Shown here in pieces: positions 16,152-22,964 of a stretch of 22,964 nt of DNA. This DNA comes from Actinomycetota bacterium (GTDB lineage: Bacteria > Actinomycetota > Acidimicrobiia > Acidimicrobiales > Ilumatobacteraceae). Positions within the stretch are counted from its first letter, which is position 1. Each line of letters begins with the position of its first letter. The notes beneath the pieces are model-generated. The model saw only the letters and a list, made by a program, of their open reading frames with translations, was not told where the DNA came from and did not search any database. The stretch spans positions 1 through 22,964 of the forward strand of contig WLEG01000002.1 of NCBI GenBank assembly GCA_009704425.1, given 5' to 3'. The position numbers were made by a program, and so were the translations under genes.

Positions 16152-17390
16152 ATGGAGTCGAGGGTGCTGGAGGAACTGCGAGAACTGTTGCGGATCCCCC
16201 GCTATCGCCTGTTGCTCGCGGCGCGCTTCGTGTCGAACATCGGCAACGGAATGGCCCCCATCGCGTTGGCCTTCGGAGTGCTCTCGCTGGATGGCGCCGA
16301 CGCCGGTTCCCTGAGCCTGGTCACCACCGCCCAGATGATCCCCCTGGTGGCCTTCCTCCTGATCGGTGGCGTGGCCGCCGATCGCTTCGGTCGTTCTCAA
16401 CTGGTCGGTTCCACCGACATCATCGGCAGCTTCGTGGTGGCCGTCAGCGCGATCGCCTTCCTCACCGGCAACGCGTCGATCCCGTTGCTGTGCGTCAACG
16501 GGTTCATCTTCGGTGTGCTGAACGCGCTCTGGTATCCGGCGTTCAGCGGGCTCATGCCGATGATCGTTCCCGGTCCGCTGTTGCAGGGCGCGAACTCCAT
16601 CCTCGGTCTGGGCGCCAACGTGGGGTTCACGCTCGGTGCGAGCATCGCCGGATTCATCGTGTCCGCCGCCGGTCCGGGATGGGGGCTGCTCGGAGACGCA
16701 GGGTCGTTCCTGATCGCCGGAGTGTTGGTGCTGTCGTTGCGCCTCCCGAAGTCGTTCGGCGAGAACACCGACGAGGATCGCTCGTCGATGATCACCCAAC
16801 TGCGCGTGGGCTGGAAGGAGTTCTCGTCGCGCCGCTGGATCGTGCTGATCGTCGGAGCGTTCGCCTTCTATCACCTGGCTTTCGAGGCTTTCATCGCCGT
16901 GCTCGCCCCCGTGCACATGAAGGAGGACTTCGACGGGGCGCGTGCGATGGGAACGATGATGTTCGGATTCGGTCTGGGCAGCATCCTCGGCACCGGCCTG
17001 GCGTTCCGATTCAAACCACGTCGACCACTGTTGATCGCCGTCGGCGTGATGCCCATGGGCGCCGCCTGGATGCTCGCCACCGGGCTCTCGGCACCGCTGT
17101 GGGTGTTGTTCCTCACCGCCGCCGGCACCGGTGTGGCCATCGACGTGATGTACGCCAACTGGATGACCACCCTGCAGACGAACGTGCCCGAGGAGGCCCT
17201 CTCCCGCGTCGGCTCGTACGACGCCTTCGGATCGTTGGCCTTCGCGCCCATCGGACTGTTGGTGGCCGGCCCCCTGGCGCACGCACTCGGCGCGAGCGCG
17301 TCGATCATCATCGTGGGAACCATCGCCCTGATCGCGGTTCTCGCGCCGCTGATGTCCGGCGAGGTGCGTCACCTGCAGCGAACCCACTGA
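16152..17390 (+). CDS. MFS transporter (MFS_3/EntS-like)
   Basis: A 412-aa polytopic membrane protein with about 12 hydrophobic segments in two halves. After a short cytosolic start (E-L-L-R-I-P-R-Y-R-L-L-L-A-A-R-F-V-S-N-I-G) comes the MFS loop motif G-G-V-A-A-D-R-F-G-R. A soluble loop (about 200-225, N-T-D-E-D-R) separates the halves. This pattern resembles the EntS-like efflux proteins of PF05977, so export of a small molecule is likely; substrate unknown. ATG 16152 is the natural start since it begins just before the conserved N-terminal segment; the in-frame upstream stretch is Arg/Pro-rich and overlaps the divergent gene. The next gene on the same strand follows after 41 nt. Confidence 0.9.
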   Translation: MESRVLEELRELLRIPRYRLLLAARFVSNIGNGMAPIALAFGVLSLDGADAGSLSLVTTAQMIPLVAFLLIGGVAADRFGRSQLVGSTDIIGSFVVAVSAIAFLTGNASIPLLCVNGFIFGVLNALWYPAFSGLMPMIVPGPLLQGANSILGLGANVGFTLGASIAGFIVSAAGPGWGLLGDAGSFLIAGVLVLSLRLPKSFGENTDEDRSSMITQLRVGWKEFSSRRWIVLIVGAFAFYHLAFEAFIAVLAPVHMKEDFDGARAMGTMMFGFGLGSILGTGLAFRFKPRRPLLIAVGVMPMGAAWMLATGLSAPLWVLFLTAAGTGVAIDVMYANWMTTLQTNVPEEALSRVGSYDAFGSLAFAPIGLLVAGPLAHALGASASIIIVGTIALIAVLAPLMSGEVRHLQRTH

Positions 17391-17431
17391 TCACCCTTGC
17401 CATTCGTCGCGCGCGACACCATGATTCGGAC

Positions 17432-18436
17432 ATGACGACGCCGGGGACGCAGGACTGGTTGGACCAGGTCATCGAGGACGTGCTCGAACCCGAACTGGAG
17501 ATCGTCGACCCACATCACCATCTGTGGCCGGCCGGCCGGGGGTTGAAGTATCAACGCGACGACCTGCATCGCGACATCGACGGTGACACCGAACGAGGCG
17601 GCCACAACGTGACCAAGACGGTCTTCATGGAATGTGGCGCGGCCTACGACCGTGAGGCGCCCGAGCATCTTCGTTCGCTGGGCGAGACCCGATTCATCGC
17701 GGATCAGGCGTCATCGGATCCTCGCCCGTTGATCGCGGGCATCGTGGGACACGTGGATCTGCGGCGCGACGATTTGGACGACCTGTTGGACCGTCACGTC
17801 GAAGCCGGGCGCGGACTGTTCCGCGGGGTGCGCGACGCACTGTCGAGGGCCGAACACCCCGACGCGATGATGATCCCGGGACACGCGCCGCGCGACCTGT
17901 ATCTGGACACCGACTTCCGGCGCGGGGTGCGGCGACTGGGCGAGCGCGGCCTCACCTACGACTCGTGGCACTACCACCATCAGAACCGCGAGTTCCTCGA
18001 ACTGGCCCGCGCGACGCCGGAGACCGTCATGGTTCTCGATCACTTCGGAACCCCCATCGGCGTGGGTCCGTACGCGACGCGACGCGAGGAGATCTTCGAA
18101 CGGTGGAAGCGTGACATCGCCGACATCGCGGCGTTGCCCAACACCGTCGCCAAGATCGGCGGCCTCGCGATGCCCGACAACGGATTCGGCTGGAACACCG
18201 CCGATCGCCCGCCCACCTCGGACGAGTTCCTCGCCCGCCAGTCCCGCTACTACATGCACGCCATCGAATGCTTCGGGCCCGATCGCTGCATGTTCGAGTC
18301 CAACTTCCCCGTCGACCGCTTGTCGTTGTCGTACACCGTGCTGTGGAACGCGTACAAGAAGTTGACGATCGGTTTCTCGGCCGCCGAGCGCACGGCGCTC
18401 TTCTCGGGCACGGCGTCGCGCGTGTACCGGGTGTGA
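17432..18436 (+). CDS. Amidohydrolase-2 family protein (TIM-barrel lactonase-like)
   Basis: A 334-aa protein with the metal motif V-D26-P-H28-H29-H30-L-W, typical of the lactonase-like branch of PF04909. V-L-D-H-F-G-T-P lies mid-protein, V-A-K-I-G-G-L follows, and F-E-S-N-F-P-V-D-R (288-296) matches the terminal strand of the barrel. It is a different subgroup from the amidohydrolase at 14939-16093. Relatives hydrolyse lactones or related cyclic esters; substrate not predictable here. ATG 17432 is preferred: CATGAT ends 6 nt upstream (possible leaderless start) and the domain begins 25 residues in. The frame stays open far upstream through the MFS gene, but that is a GC-rich shadow. It follows the MFS gene by 41 nt and could be cotranscribed. 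Confidence 0.9.
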   Translation: MTTPGTQDWLDQVIEDVLEPELEIVDPHHHLWPAGRGLKYQRDDLHRDIDGDTERGGHNVTKTVFMECGAAYDREAPEHLRSLGETRFIADQASSDPRPLIAGIVGHVDLRRDDLDDLLDRHVEAGRGLFRGVRDALSRAEHPDAMMIPGHAPRDLYLDTDFRRGVRRLGERGLTYDSWHYHHQNREFLELARATPETVMVLDHFGTPIGVGPYATRREEIFERWKRDIADIAALPNTVAKIGGLAMPDNGFGWNTADRPPTSDEFLARQSRYYMHAIECFGPDRCMFESNFPVDRLSLSYTVLWNAYKKLTIGFSAAERTALFSGTASRVYRV

Positions 18437-18485
18437 AAGTCAGCCACCGCGCCAAATGAGCCCGTCTCCACGAAGGGTCCGCCGG

Positions 18486-18491
18486 TAGTTT
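18486..18491 (+). promoter_or_regulatory. Candidate -10 box for the aminotransferase gene
   Basis: TAGTTT ends 8 nt before ATG 18500 in the 63-nt gap after the amidohydrolase gene. AAGGG sits only 2 nt before the ATG, too close for a good ribosome site, so a near-leaderless transcript is plausible. Confidence 0.45.
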
Positions 18492-18499
18492 CAAGGGTC

Positions 18500-19744
18500 A
18501 TGAGTTCTCCCGCGAACGGGCCCAGCGAGATCCGTCAGTCCGACAAGTTGGCCCACGTCCTGTACGACATTCGCGGACCGGTGCTGGAAGAGGCCAAGCG
18601 CCTCGAGGAACAGGGCCACCGCATCATGAAGCTGAACATCGGGAACCCGCACCCGTTCGGTTTCGAAGCCCCGCCCGAGATCCTGGTGGACGTCACCCGC
18701 CATCTGCAGCAGGCCCAGGGCTACAGCGATTCGCAGGGAATCCGCTCGGCACGAACGGCCGTGGTGCAGCACTACCAGACCCTGGGCATCGACATCACCG
18801 ACCCCGACGACATCTGGCTCGGCAACGGTGTGAGCGAGCTGATCCAGCTGTCGCTCAATGCGCTCCTGAACGAGGGCGACGAGGTGCTGATCCCGGCGCC
18901 GGACTACCCGTTGTGGACCGCCTCCACCACGTTGGCCGGCGGCACCCCCGTTCACTACCTCTGCGACGAGGAGAACGACTGGAACCCCGATCTCGACGAC
19001 ATCCGCTCGAAGATCACCGGCAACACCAAGGCCATCGTCGTCATCAACCCCAACAACCCCACCGGCGCGGTCTACAGCCGACAGACCCTGCGGGCCATCG
19101 CCGAACTGGCCATCGAGCACAACCTGATCGTCTTCGCCGACGAGATCTACGACAAGATCCTCTACGACGACGCGGTGCACCACTGCATGGCCGAGTTGGC
19201 GCCCGATGCCTTCGTGGTCACCTTCAACGGATTGTCGAAGGCGTATCGCCTCGCCGGATTCCGCAGTGGCTGGATGATGATGACCGGACCGCGCAAGCAC
19301 GCGGCCAGTTACGTCGAGGGCGTCAACATGCTCACGAACATGCGGTTGTGCGCCAATCACCCGGCGCAGTACGCCATCCAGACCGCGCTCGGTGGACGTC
19401 AGAGCATTCGCGAGTTGGTGCTGCCGGGCGGTCGTCTGCTGGCCCAACGCGACGCGGCGGTCGCCGCACTTCAGAAGATCCCGGGCGTTTCGTGCGTCGT
19501 GCCAAAGGGCGCCCTCTACGTCTTTCCGAAGTTGGATCCGCAGATGTACCCCATCGCCGACGACCGACGCTTCGTGTTGGACTTCCTGCGCGCCGAGAAG
19601 GTGTTGGTGGTGCAAGGCACCGGCTTCAACTGGCCGAACACGGATCACCTGCGCATCGTCACGTTGCCGTGGGCGAAGGACCTGACCGAGGCCATCGAGC
19701 GCCTCGGCCGATTCCTGTCGACCTACACCCCGCCCAAGGACTGA
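18500..19744 (+). CDS. alaA: Alanine aminotransferase (AlaA/AlaT type)
   Basis: A PLP-dependent fold-type I enzyme, 414 aa, that transfers an amino group from glutamate to pyruvate to make alanine. It resembles E. coli AlaA from end to end: Y-D-I-R-G-P-V-L-E-E-A-K-R-L-E-E near the start, L-N-I-G-N-P-x-P-F-G-F, A-P-D-Y-P-L-W-T-A, N-P-N-N-P-T-G (183-189), D-E-I-Y-D-K-I-L-Y-D-D from 214, and L-S-K247-A-Y-R, where K247 is the PLP lysine. R255 (G-F-R-S-G-W) and F-N-W-P near the C-terminus fit as well. The functional assignment rests on this recalled similarity. The stop codon overlaps the start of a hairpin that separates it from the convergent ring-cleavage operon. Confidence 0.92.
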   Translation: MSSPANGPSEIRQSDKLAHVLYDIRGPVLEEAKRLEEQGHRIMKLNIGNPHPFGFEAPPEILVDVTRHLQQAQGYSDSQGIRSARTAVVQHYQTLGIDITDPDDIWLGNGVSELIQLSLNALLNEGDEVLIPAPDYPLWTASTTLAGGTPVHYLCDEENDWNPDLDDIRSKITGNTKAIVVINPNNPTGAVYSRQTLRAIAELAIEHNLIVFADEIYDKILYDDAVHHCMAELAPDAFVVTFNGLSKAYRLAGFRSGWMMMTGPRKHAASYVEGVNMLTNMRLCANHPAQYAIQTALGGRQSIRELVLPGGRLLAQRDAAVAALQKIPGVSCVVPKGALYVFPKLDPQMYPIADDRRFVLDFLRAEKVLVVQGTGFNWPNTDHLRIVTLPWAKDLTEAIERLGRFLSTYTPPKD

Positions 19745-19778
19745 CCCCCCAACCCACTTGGGATCGCGCGGGGGTCAG
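19741..19778. terminator. Nested hairpin, probable bidirectional terminator
   Basis: CTGACCCCC (19741-19749) pairs with GGGGGTCAG (19770-19778). The 20-nt loop holds a smaller hairpin, CCCA-CT-TGGG (19753-19762). It sits between the convergent aminotransferase and HsaA-like genes and starts inside the aminotransferase stop codon. There is no T run on either side, as is common for actinobacterial terminators. Confidence 0.7.
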
Positions 19779-19788
19779 AATTGGGTGC

Positions 19789-20919
19789 TCATCCGCCCAG
19801 CGACAACAGATACTGACCGTATCGGTCGTAGGCGATGTTCGACGCCACGTGATGTTGCACGGAACCGTGCGCGTCGCGGAAACAACGCTGCAAGATGCTG
19901 GAGTTGAACAGCGCTCCGGCACCGGCGAAGTGGAACAGGTGACTCACCGTGTTGGCCGCACTTTCCGTGCACCAGGCCATCGCGCTCACCACGTACTGCT
20001 GCTGTTGCATCGACAGGGTGTGGCCGGCCAACAAGGTCGCGTCCGCTTCCTCGAACGCCTTCACCGCGAACGCGCGCGCCGCGTCGATGGCCAACTGTCC
20101 CTTGCCGAACTCGTACTGGAAGGCACCACGATCGGCGAGGCGTCCGTCGAATCCCCGAGCCTTGGCGTTCGCGTAGGTGGCCAGTTCGTCCATGAACCGC
20201 TGGCACACACCCATGGTGAAGCCCAGGTTCTCCCCCGCCACGTATGCCTGATAGCCGGTCTTGAACATCGGCCCACCTCGACGTGGTGCTTCCATCGGAT
20301 CGAGGACCATGGCATCGGGGACGAACACGTCGTCCACGTGAATGGTGAAGCTGCCGGTGCCCTTCAGCGCCATCACGTCCCAGTCGTTGTCGACCCGTGC
20401 CTCGCGCGTGCGCACGATGACGATGCGTACCCGTGGTTGCTCGGCGCCGGCCTCGACGGCCGTGAGCAATGCGAAATCCGAGTGCTTCACTCCACTGGCG
20501 TATTTCCAAGTTCCCGTGAGGCGGACTCCGCCATCGACCGGAAGGAAGGTGCCGGTGGGCGCCGAGACCGCCGCCATGATGGGTGCGGGGTTGTCGCCGA
20601 ACACGATGTCGAGACCGTCGCGACCCAAGCGCGCTCCCGCCATGGCCGCCGCGCCGGCATGGTTGAAACCGGCCCATGCCGCGGTGGGGTTCGCGTACGA
20701 CAACGCCGAGAAGTAGCGGAACTGATCCGCCATGTGCAGATGATCTCCGCCCACCTCCAACGGCGCCTTGATCATGGGCACCCGCAGATGACGCATCAGC
20801 GCGTCCAACGCGTCAGGAGCGGTGCCCTGCCTCTCGGCTTCGGCCGCAGTGATGTCGAACTCGACGTGGTGCTCGCGGATCTCGTCGATCAGAGCGCCGA
20901 CGGTGCGGGGATGGTGCAT
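19789..20919 (-). CDS. HsaA-like flavin-dependent monooxygenase / acyl-CoA dehydrogenase-fold protein
   Basis: A 376-aa ACAD-fold protein. Its motifs match the two-component hydroxylase branch (HsaA and relatives) rather than true dehydrogenases: G-T-W-K-Y-A-S-G-V-K-H146 (136-146), L-K-G-T-G-S (185-190), D-V-F-V-P (197-201) and L-Q-R-C-F-R-D-A-H351-G-S-V-Q-H356. HsaA hydroxylates a phenol to a catechol using reduced flavin from a partner reductase; no reductase lies in this window. An extradiol dioxygenase two genes upstream could act on such a catechol. ATG 20919 is firm: AAGGAG lies 7 nt upstream, and the A of the codon is shared with the SDR stop (TGATG). A sulfur-compound or other ACAD-like role remains possible. 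Last gene of the operon. Confidence 0.85.
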   Translation of the reverse strand: MHHPRTVGALIDEIREHHVEFDITAAEAERQGTAPDALDALMRHLRVPMIKAPLEVGGDHLHMADQFRYFSALSYANPTAAWAGFNHAGAAAMAGARLGRDGLDIVFGDNPAPIMAAVSAPTGTFLPVDGGVRLTGTWKYASGVKHSDFALLTAVEAGAEQPRVRIVIVRTREARVDNDWDVMALKGTGSFTIHVDDVFVPDAMVLDPMEAPRRGGPMFKTGYQAYVAGENLGFTMGVCQRFMDELATYANAKARGFDGRLADRGAFQYEFGKGQLAIDAARAFAVKAFEEADATLLAGHTLSMQQQQYVVSAMAWCTESAANTVSHLFHFAGAGALFNSSILQRCFRDAHGSVQHHVASNIAYDRYGQYLLSLGG

Positions 20920-21698
20920 CAGAAGACTCCTTCGAAACTTCCGCCGTCCATCTGCAGGTTTTGTCCGCTGATGTAACCGGCTTGCGCCGAGCACAAGAAG
21001 GCGAACGCATCACCCAATTCGGAGGCCTGACCCAATCGGCCGGCTTTGATGGAGGCCACCTGTTCGGCTCGTGCCTGTTCGTAGGTGATGCCCTTGATCT
21101 TCATGACCACCTGCGCCATCTGTTCCTGGCGCGCGGTGTCGAACCGCTCGGGAAGAATCTGGTTGACGGTGACGTTGAACTTGGCCACGTCCTTCGACAC
21201 ACCCTTCAACACACCGGTGAGCCCCAATCGTGATCCGTGCGACAGGCTCATGGCCGAGTTCGGCGACTTGACCATGGCCGAGCTGATGGCCACCACGCGA
21301 CCGAATCGCCGTTCGCACATGCCGGGCAACACGCGCTGCAGGAAGGCCAAAGGCCCGGTGAGCGCTTGTCGAAGCGCATCGGACCACATCTGCTCGGTGA
21401 GATCGGCGAAGGCCGCCGGCGACGGTCCCTGTCCGTTCAGCAGCACGATGTCGGGGTTCGGACACGCGGACATCAACGCGTCCTGAACCATGGACGTCGA
21501 CGAGTCGCCGACCACTCCCTGCACGCGCACTCCGAACGTCGTGCCGATCGCCCCGACCGTCTCGTCCACGTCGGCCGCGGTTCGACCGTTCACCACCAGG
21601 TTCACGCCCTCGCGCGCGAGGCTCTCAGCGCACGCGCGGCCGAGGCCGCGGGTGCTTCCCAACAACACGGCCGTGCGACCACTGATCCCGAGATCCAT
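20919..21698 (-). CDS. SDR-family oxidoreductase without the YxxxK catalytic pair
   Basis: A 259-aa Rossmann protein. The dinucleotide motif G14-S-T-R-G-L-G20 is intact and N88-G-Q replaces the usual N-A-G. After the active-site Ser (S139/S140), the expected Y-x-x-x-K reads S153-H-G-S-R157, so both the Tyr and the Lys are replaced. I recall an FabG-like subgroup (BKR_like) with S/N and R at these places, so this is probably family-typical, but normal carbonyl reduction is doubtful. The C-terminus Y-I-S-G-Q-N-L-Q-M-D-G-G is classic SDR. ATG 21698 lies 2 nt after the dioxygenase stop (TGATCATG); the stop overlaps the next start by 1 nt. Likely NAD(P)-binding partner in the ring-degradation operon; reaction unknown. 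Confidence 0.88.
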   Translation of the reverse strand: MDLGISGRTAVLLGSTRGLGRACAESLAREGVNLVVNGRTAADVDETVGAIGTTFGVRVQGVVGDSSTSMVQDALMSACPNPDIVLLNGQGPSPAAFADLTEQMWSDALRQALTGPLAFLQRVLPGMCERRFGRVVAISSAMVKSPNSAMSLSHGSRLGLTGVLKGVSKDVAKFNVTVNQILPERFDTARQEQMAQVVMKIKGITYEQARAEQVASIKAGRLGQASELGDAFAFLCSAQAGYISGQNLQMDGGSFEGVF

Positions 21699-21700
21699 GA

Positions 21701-22657
21701 TCAGTCCAGCCCGTCGGCCACGCGGCCCGCGGCGATGGCTGTGATGTCGGGCGGATTGAAGAAGACCCCCGGCGGATCCTTCGGACCCCACACCGAGAAC
21801 CCGGCCGGGCCATCGGCACCTTCCCAGTCCATCTTGCAGAAATCGCGCGCCCAAACTTCGTCGTCGAGGATCTGGTCCATGTCGCTGAAGAACTCGAACA
21901 TGTTCCCCGACGGATCACGCAGATACCAGAACACGTTGGCCCCCAGATTGTGACGGCCCACGCCGACCACGCTGGCGTCCTCACGTTCGGTCACCACCGC
22001 GCGTCCGGCCAGTCCGACGGCGTCGATGTCGTCCACTTCCACCGCGTAGTGATTTAGGTACGAGGTGGGACCGGGCTGGATCATGAGATTGTGATGATCG
22101 CTCTCGACGCGCATGAAGGTGGCGAGGCCGTTGAGGATGGAGTCCGAGACCCGGTAACCCAGGAGGTTCACGTAGAAGTCGACCGCTTTGGCCGTGTGGG
22201 GCGTGCCGAGCACGACATGGCCGATGCGACGCGGAGGACGCGGATCGGTGTGCAGGACGGCGTCGGCACGGGTGTCGACGCGAGTTCGTTGTCCGGGCGC
22301 GTTGAACGGGCGCGCCTGTCCGGGCGTGAGCGGGTGCGGATCGGTGACGTCGATGACCACTCGGTGCCCGAACACCGGGTCGACACACGTCAGCGTGGTG
22401 CCCGCGACCGTGACCTCGAGGCCGGCCTCGCGCAGGCGACCGGCGATGTCGGACAGATCCTTCTCATCGGAACATCCGAGGTGCATGGAGGCGAGGTGGC
22501 GATACGGGGCTTCGCGCAGTGTCATCTGCGTCGGACGATCCACGGTTCCCAGCACGTTGGATGCCGTGCGTTGCATGCCGTGCCGTTCCCAGAATTCCAT
22601 CAGCTCGGCGGGGTTCGGAACGGCGAGTTCGATGTCGAGAAGCGCGTTCAGGGTCAC
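21701..22657 (-). CDS. Two-domain extradiol (catechol 2,3-) dioxygenase-like protein
   Basis: A 318-aa vicinal-oxygen-chelate protein with two modules (about 1-135 and 140-270). The catalytic second module has every residue expected from BphC-type enzymes: metal ligands H147 (R-I-G-H), H203 (L-N-H-Y) and E255 (N-M-F-E), plus acid-base residues H189, H236 (G-R-H) and Y245. The spacings H236 to Y245 (9) and Y245 to E255 (10) equal those of BphC. It should therefore open a catecholic ring next to the hydroxyls (meta-cleavage) using Fe(II) or Mn(II). A C-terminal extension (270-318) contains W-G-P-K-D-P-P. GTG 22657 is the start: AGGAG lies 8 nt upstream and the codon overlaps the preceding stop as GTGA. 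Substrate unknown. Confidence 0.9.
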   Translation of the reverse strand: MTLNALLDIELAVPNPAELMEFWERHGMQRTASNVLGTVDRPTQMTLREAPYRHLASMHLGCSDEKDLSDIAGRLREAGLEVTVAGTTLTCVDPVFGHRVVIDVTDPHPLTPGQARPFNAPGQRTRVDTRADAVLHTDPRPPRRIGHVVLGTPHTAKAVDFYVNLLGYRVSDSILNGLATFMRVESDHHNLMIQPGPTSYLNHYAVEVDDIDAVGLAGRAVVTEREDASVVGVGRHNLGANVFWYLRDPSGNMFEFFSDMDQILDDEVWARDFCKMDWEGADGPAGFSVWGPKDPPGVFFNPPDITAIAAGRVADGLD

Positions 22658-22964
22658 GATTGCTTCTCCTGCTCGTCCATCTGGTCCCACACCTCGCCGA
22701 GCACCCGCGACGCGCTGACGGCGACCGGCCATCCCGCGTAGTGGGCGACGTGGGTGATCATGGCCTCCAAGGTCGCCCGCTCGATACCCAGGTTTCGGGC
22801 GCCCCGGAAGTGCAGGTATTGCTCGGACTCGCGCCCGGTGGCCACCAAAACCGTGCAGGTGACGAGCGAACGTTGTTGCAGCGACAACCGGTCGTCCTGC
22901 CAGATCTCTCCGAACAAGTGGTCGATGGTCTGCGCCATCAGATCGGCGTGCACCGAGCGAGACG
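22654..22964 (-). CDS. Carboxymuconolactone decarboxylase family protein (5' end cut by window)
   Basis: About 100 residues are visible, and the frame is open to the right edge, so the N-terminus probably lies outside; a GTG at 22953 could also serve as a start. The sequence F-G-E-I-W-Q-D-D-R-L-S-L-Q-Q-R-S-L-V-T-C, then H-F-R-G-A-R-N-L-G and H-V-A-H-Y-A-G-W-P-V-A fits the small helical CMD/AhpD family (PF02627). The redox C-x-x-C of AhpD is absent, so a decarboxylase or lactone-type role in aromatic breakdown is more likely than peroxide reduction. Its stop overlaps the dioxygenase start by 4 nt, so the two are coupled. It is the first visible gene of an operon that may extend further upstream. 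Confidence 0.85.
   Translation of the reverse strand, partial: SRSVHADLMAQTIDHLFGEIWQDDRLSLQQRSLVTCTVLVATGRESEQYLHFRGARNLGIERATLEAMITHVAHYAGWPVAVSASRVLGEVWDQMDEQEKQS

Noticed and set aside
15545..18436. A 963-aa plus-strand frame that could look like a fusion protein
   Set aside because: Only the part from ATG 17432 resembles a protein family; the upstream part is Arg-rich and overlaps the MFS and amidohydrolase genes in other frames.

Overview
The window looks like a chromosomal segment of a moderately high-GC actinobacterium. The gene content (two long LPxTG surface proteins, mycobacterial-type Ppa, many acyl-CoA dehydrogenase and amidohydrolase genes, an HsaA/HsaC-like pair) and the repeated placing of TANNNT boxes 6-9 nt before start codons fit Actinomycetota. 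My best guess is an aquatic Acidimicrobiia/Ilumatobacter-like lineage, but that is inference; no marker gene here settles it. I see no tRNA, rRNA, CRISPR array, transposase or phage gene.

Left third (1-8813), accessory surface region. Two large genes on the minus strand encode secreted, multidomain proteins that end in an LPxTG-type sortase signal, a membrane segment and an Arg tail. The first runs off the left edge. It carries delta-60-like propeller repeats, one IPT/TIG domain and a Thr/Pro/Ala linker. The second is 1714 aa, with a propeller region, about four IPT/TIG domains, two He_PIG-type Ig domains and an MBG-like domain. They share a C-terminal module of about 220 aa, and a 49-nt stretch encoding the membrane anchor is identical. 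Each has a TetR gene, or its remains, on the opposite strand just upstream. The copy by the second gene is intact (8184-8813). The copy by the first is frameshifted, loses its ligand domain, and collides tail-to-tail with a second TetR fragment on the other strand. A palindrome GTCAAC-N3-GTTGAC occurs at both surface-gene starts (three sites at 2486-2533, one at 8078-8092), so the surviving TetR may control both.

Middle (8815-19744), housekeeping and catabolic genes. A minus-strand operon encodes an acyl-CoA dehydrogenase, a START-like (SRPBCC) protein and inorganic pyrophosphatase. Divergent from it is a D-aminoacylase-type amidohydrolase, followed convergently by a membrane acyltransferase fused to an SGNH domain. 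Then come an amidohydrolase-2 protein (minus) and, divergently, an MFS exporter, a second amidohydrolase-2 protein and an AlaA-type aminotransferase (plus). A nested hairpin closes this block.

Right end (19789-22964), a tightly coupled minus-strand operon entering from the right edge: a carboxymuconolactone-decarboxylase-family protein (partial), a two-domain extradiol dioxygenase with all expected active-site residues, an SDR without the YxxxK catalytic pair, and an HsaA-like flavoprotein. Junctions are a 4-nt overlap, a 2-nt gap and a 1-nt overlap. The set suggests ring hydroxylation followed by meta-cleavage of an unidentified aromatic intermediate.
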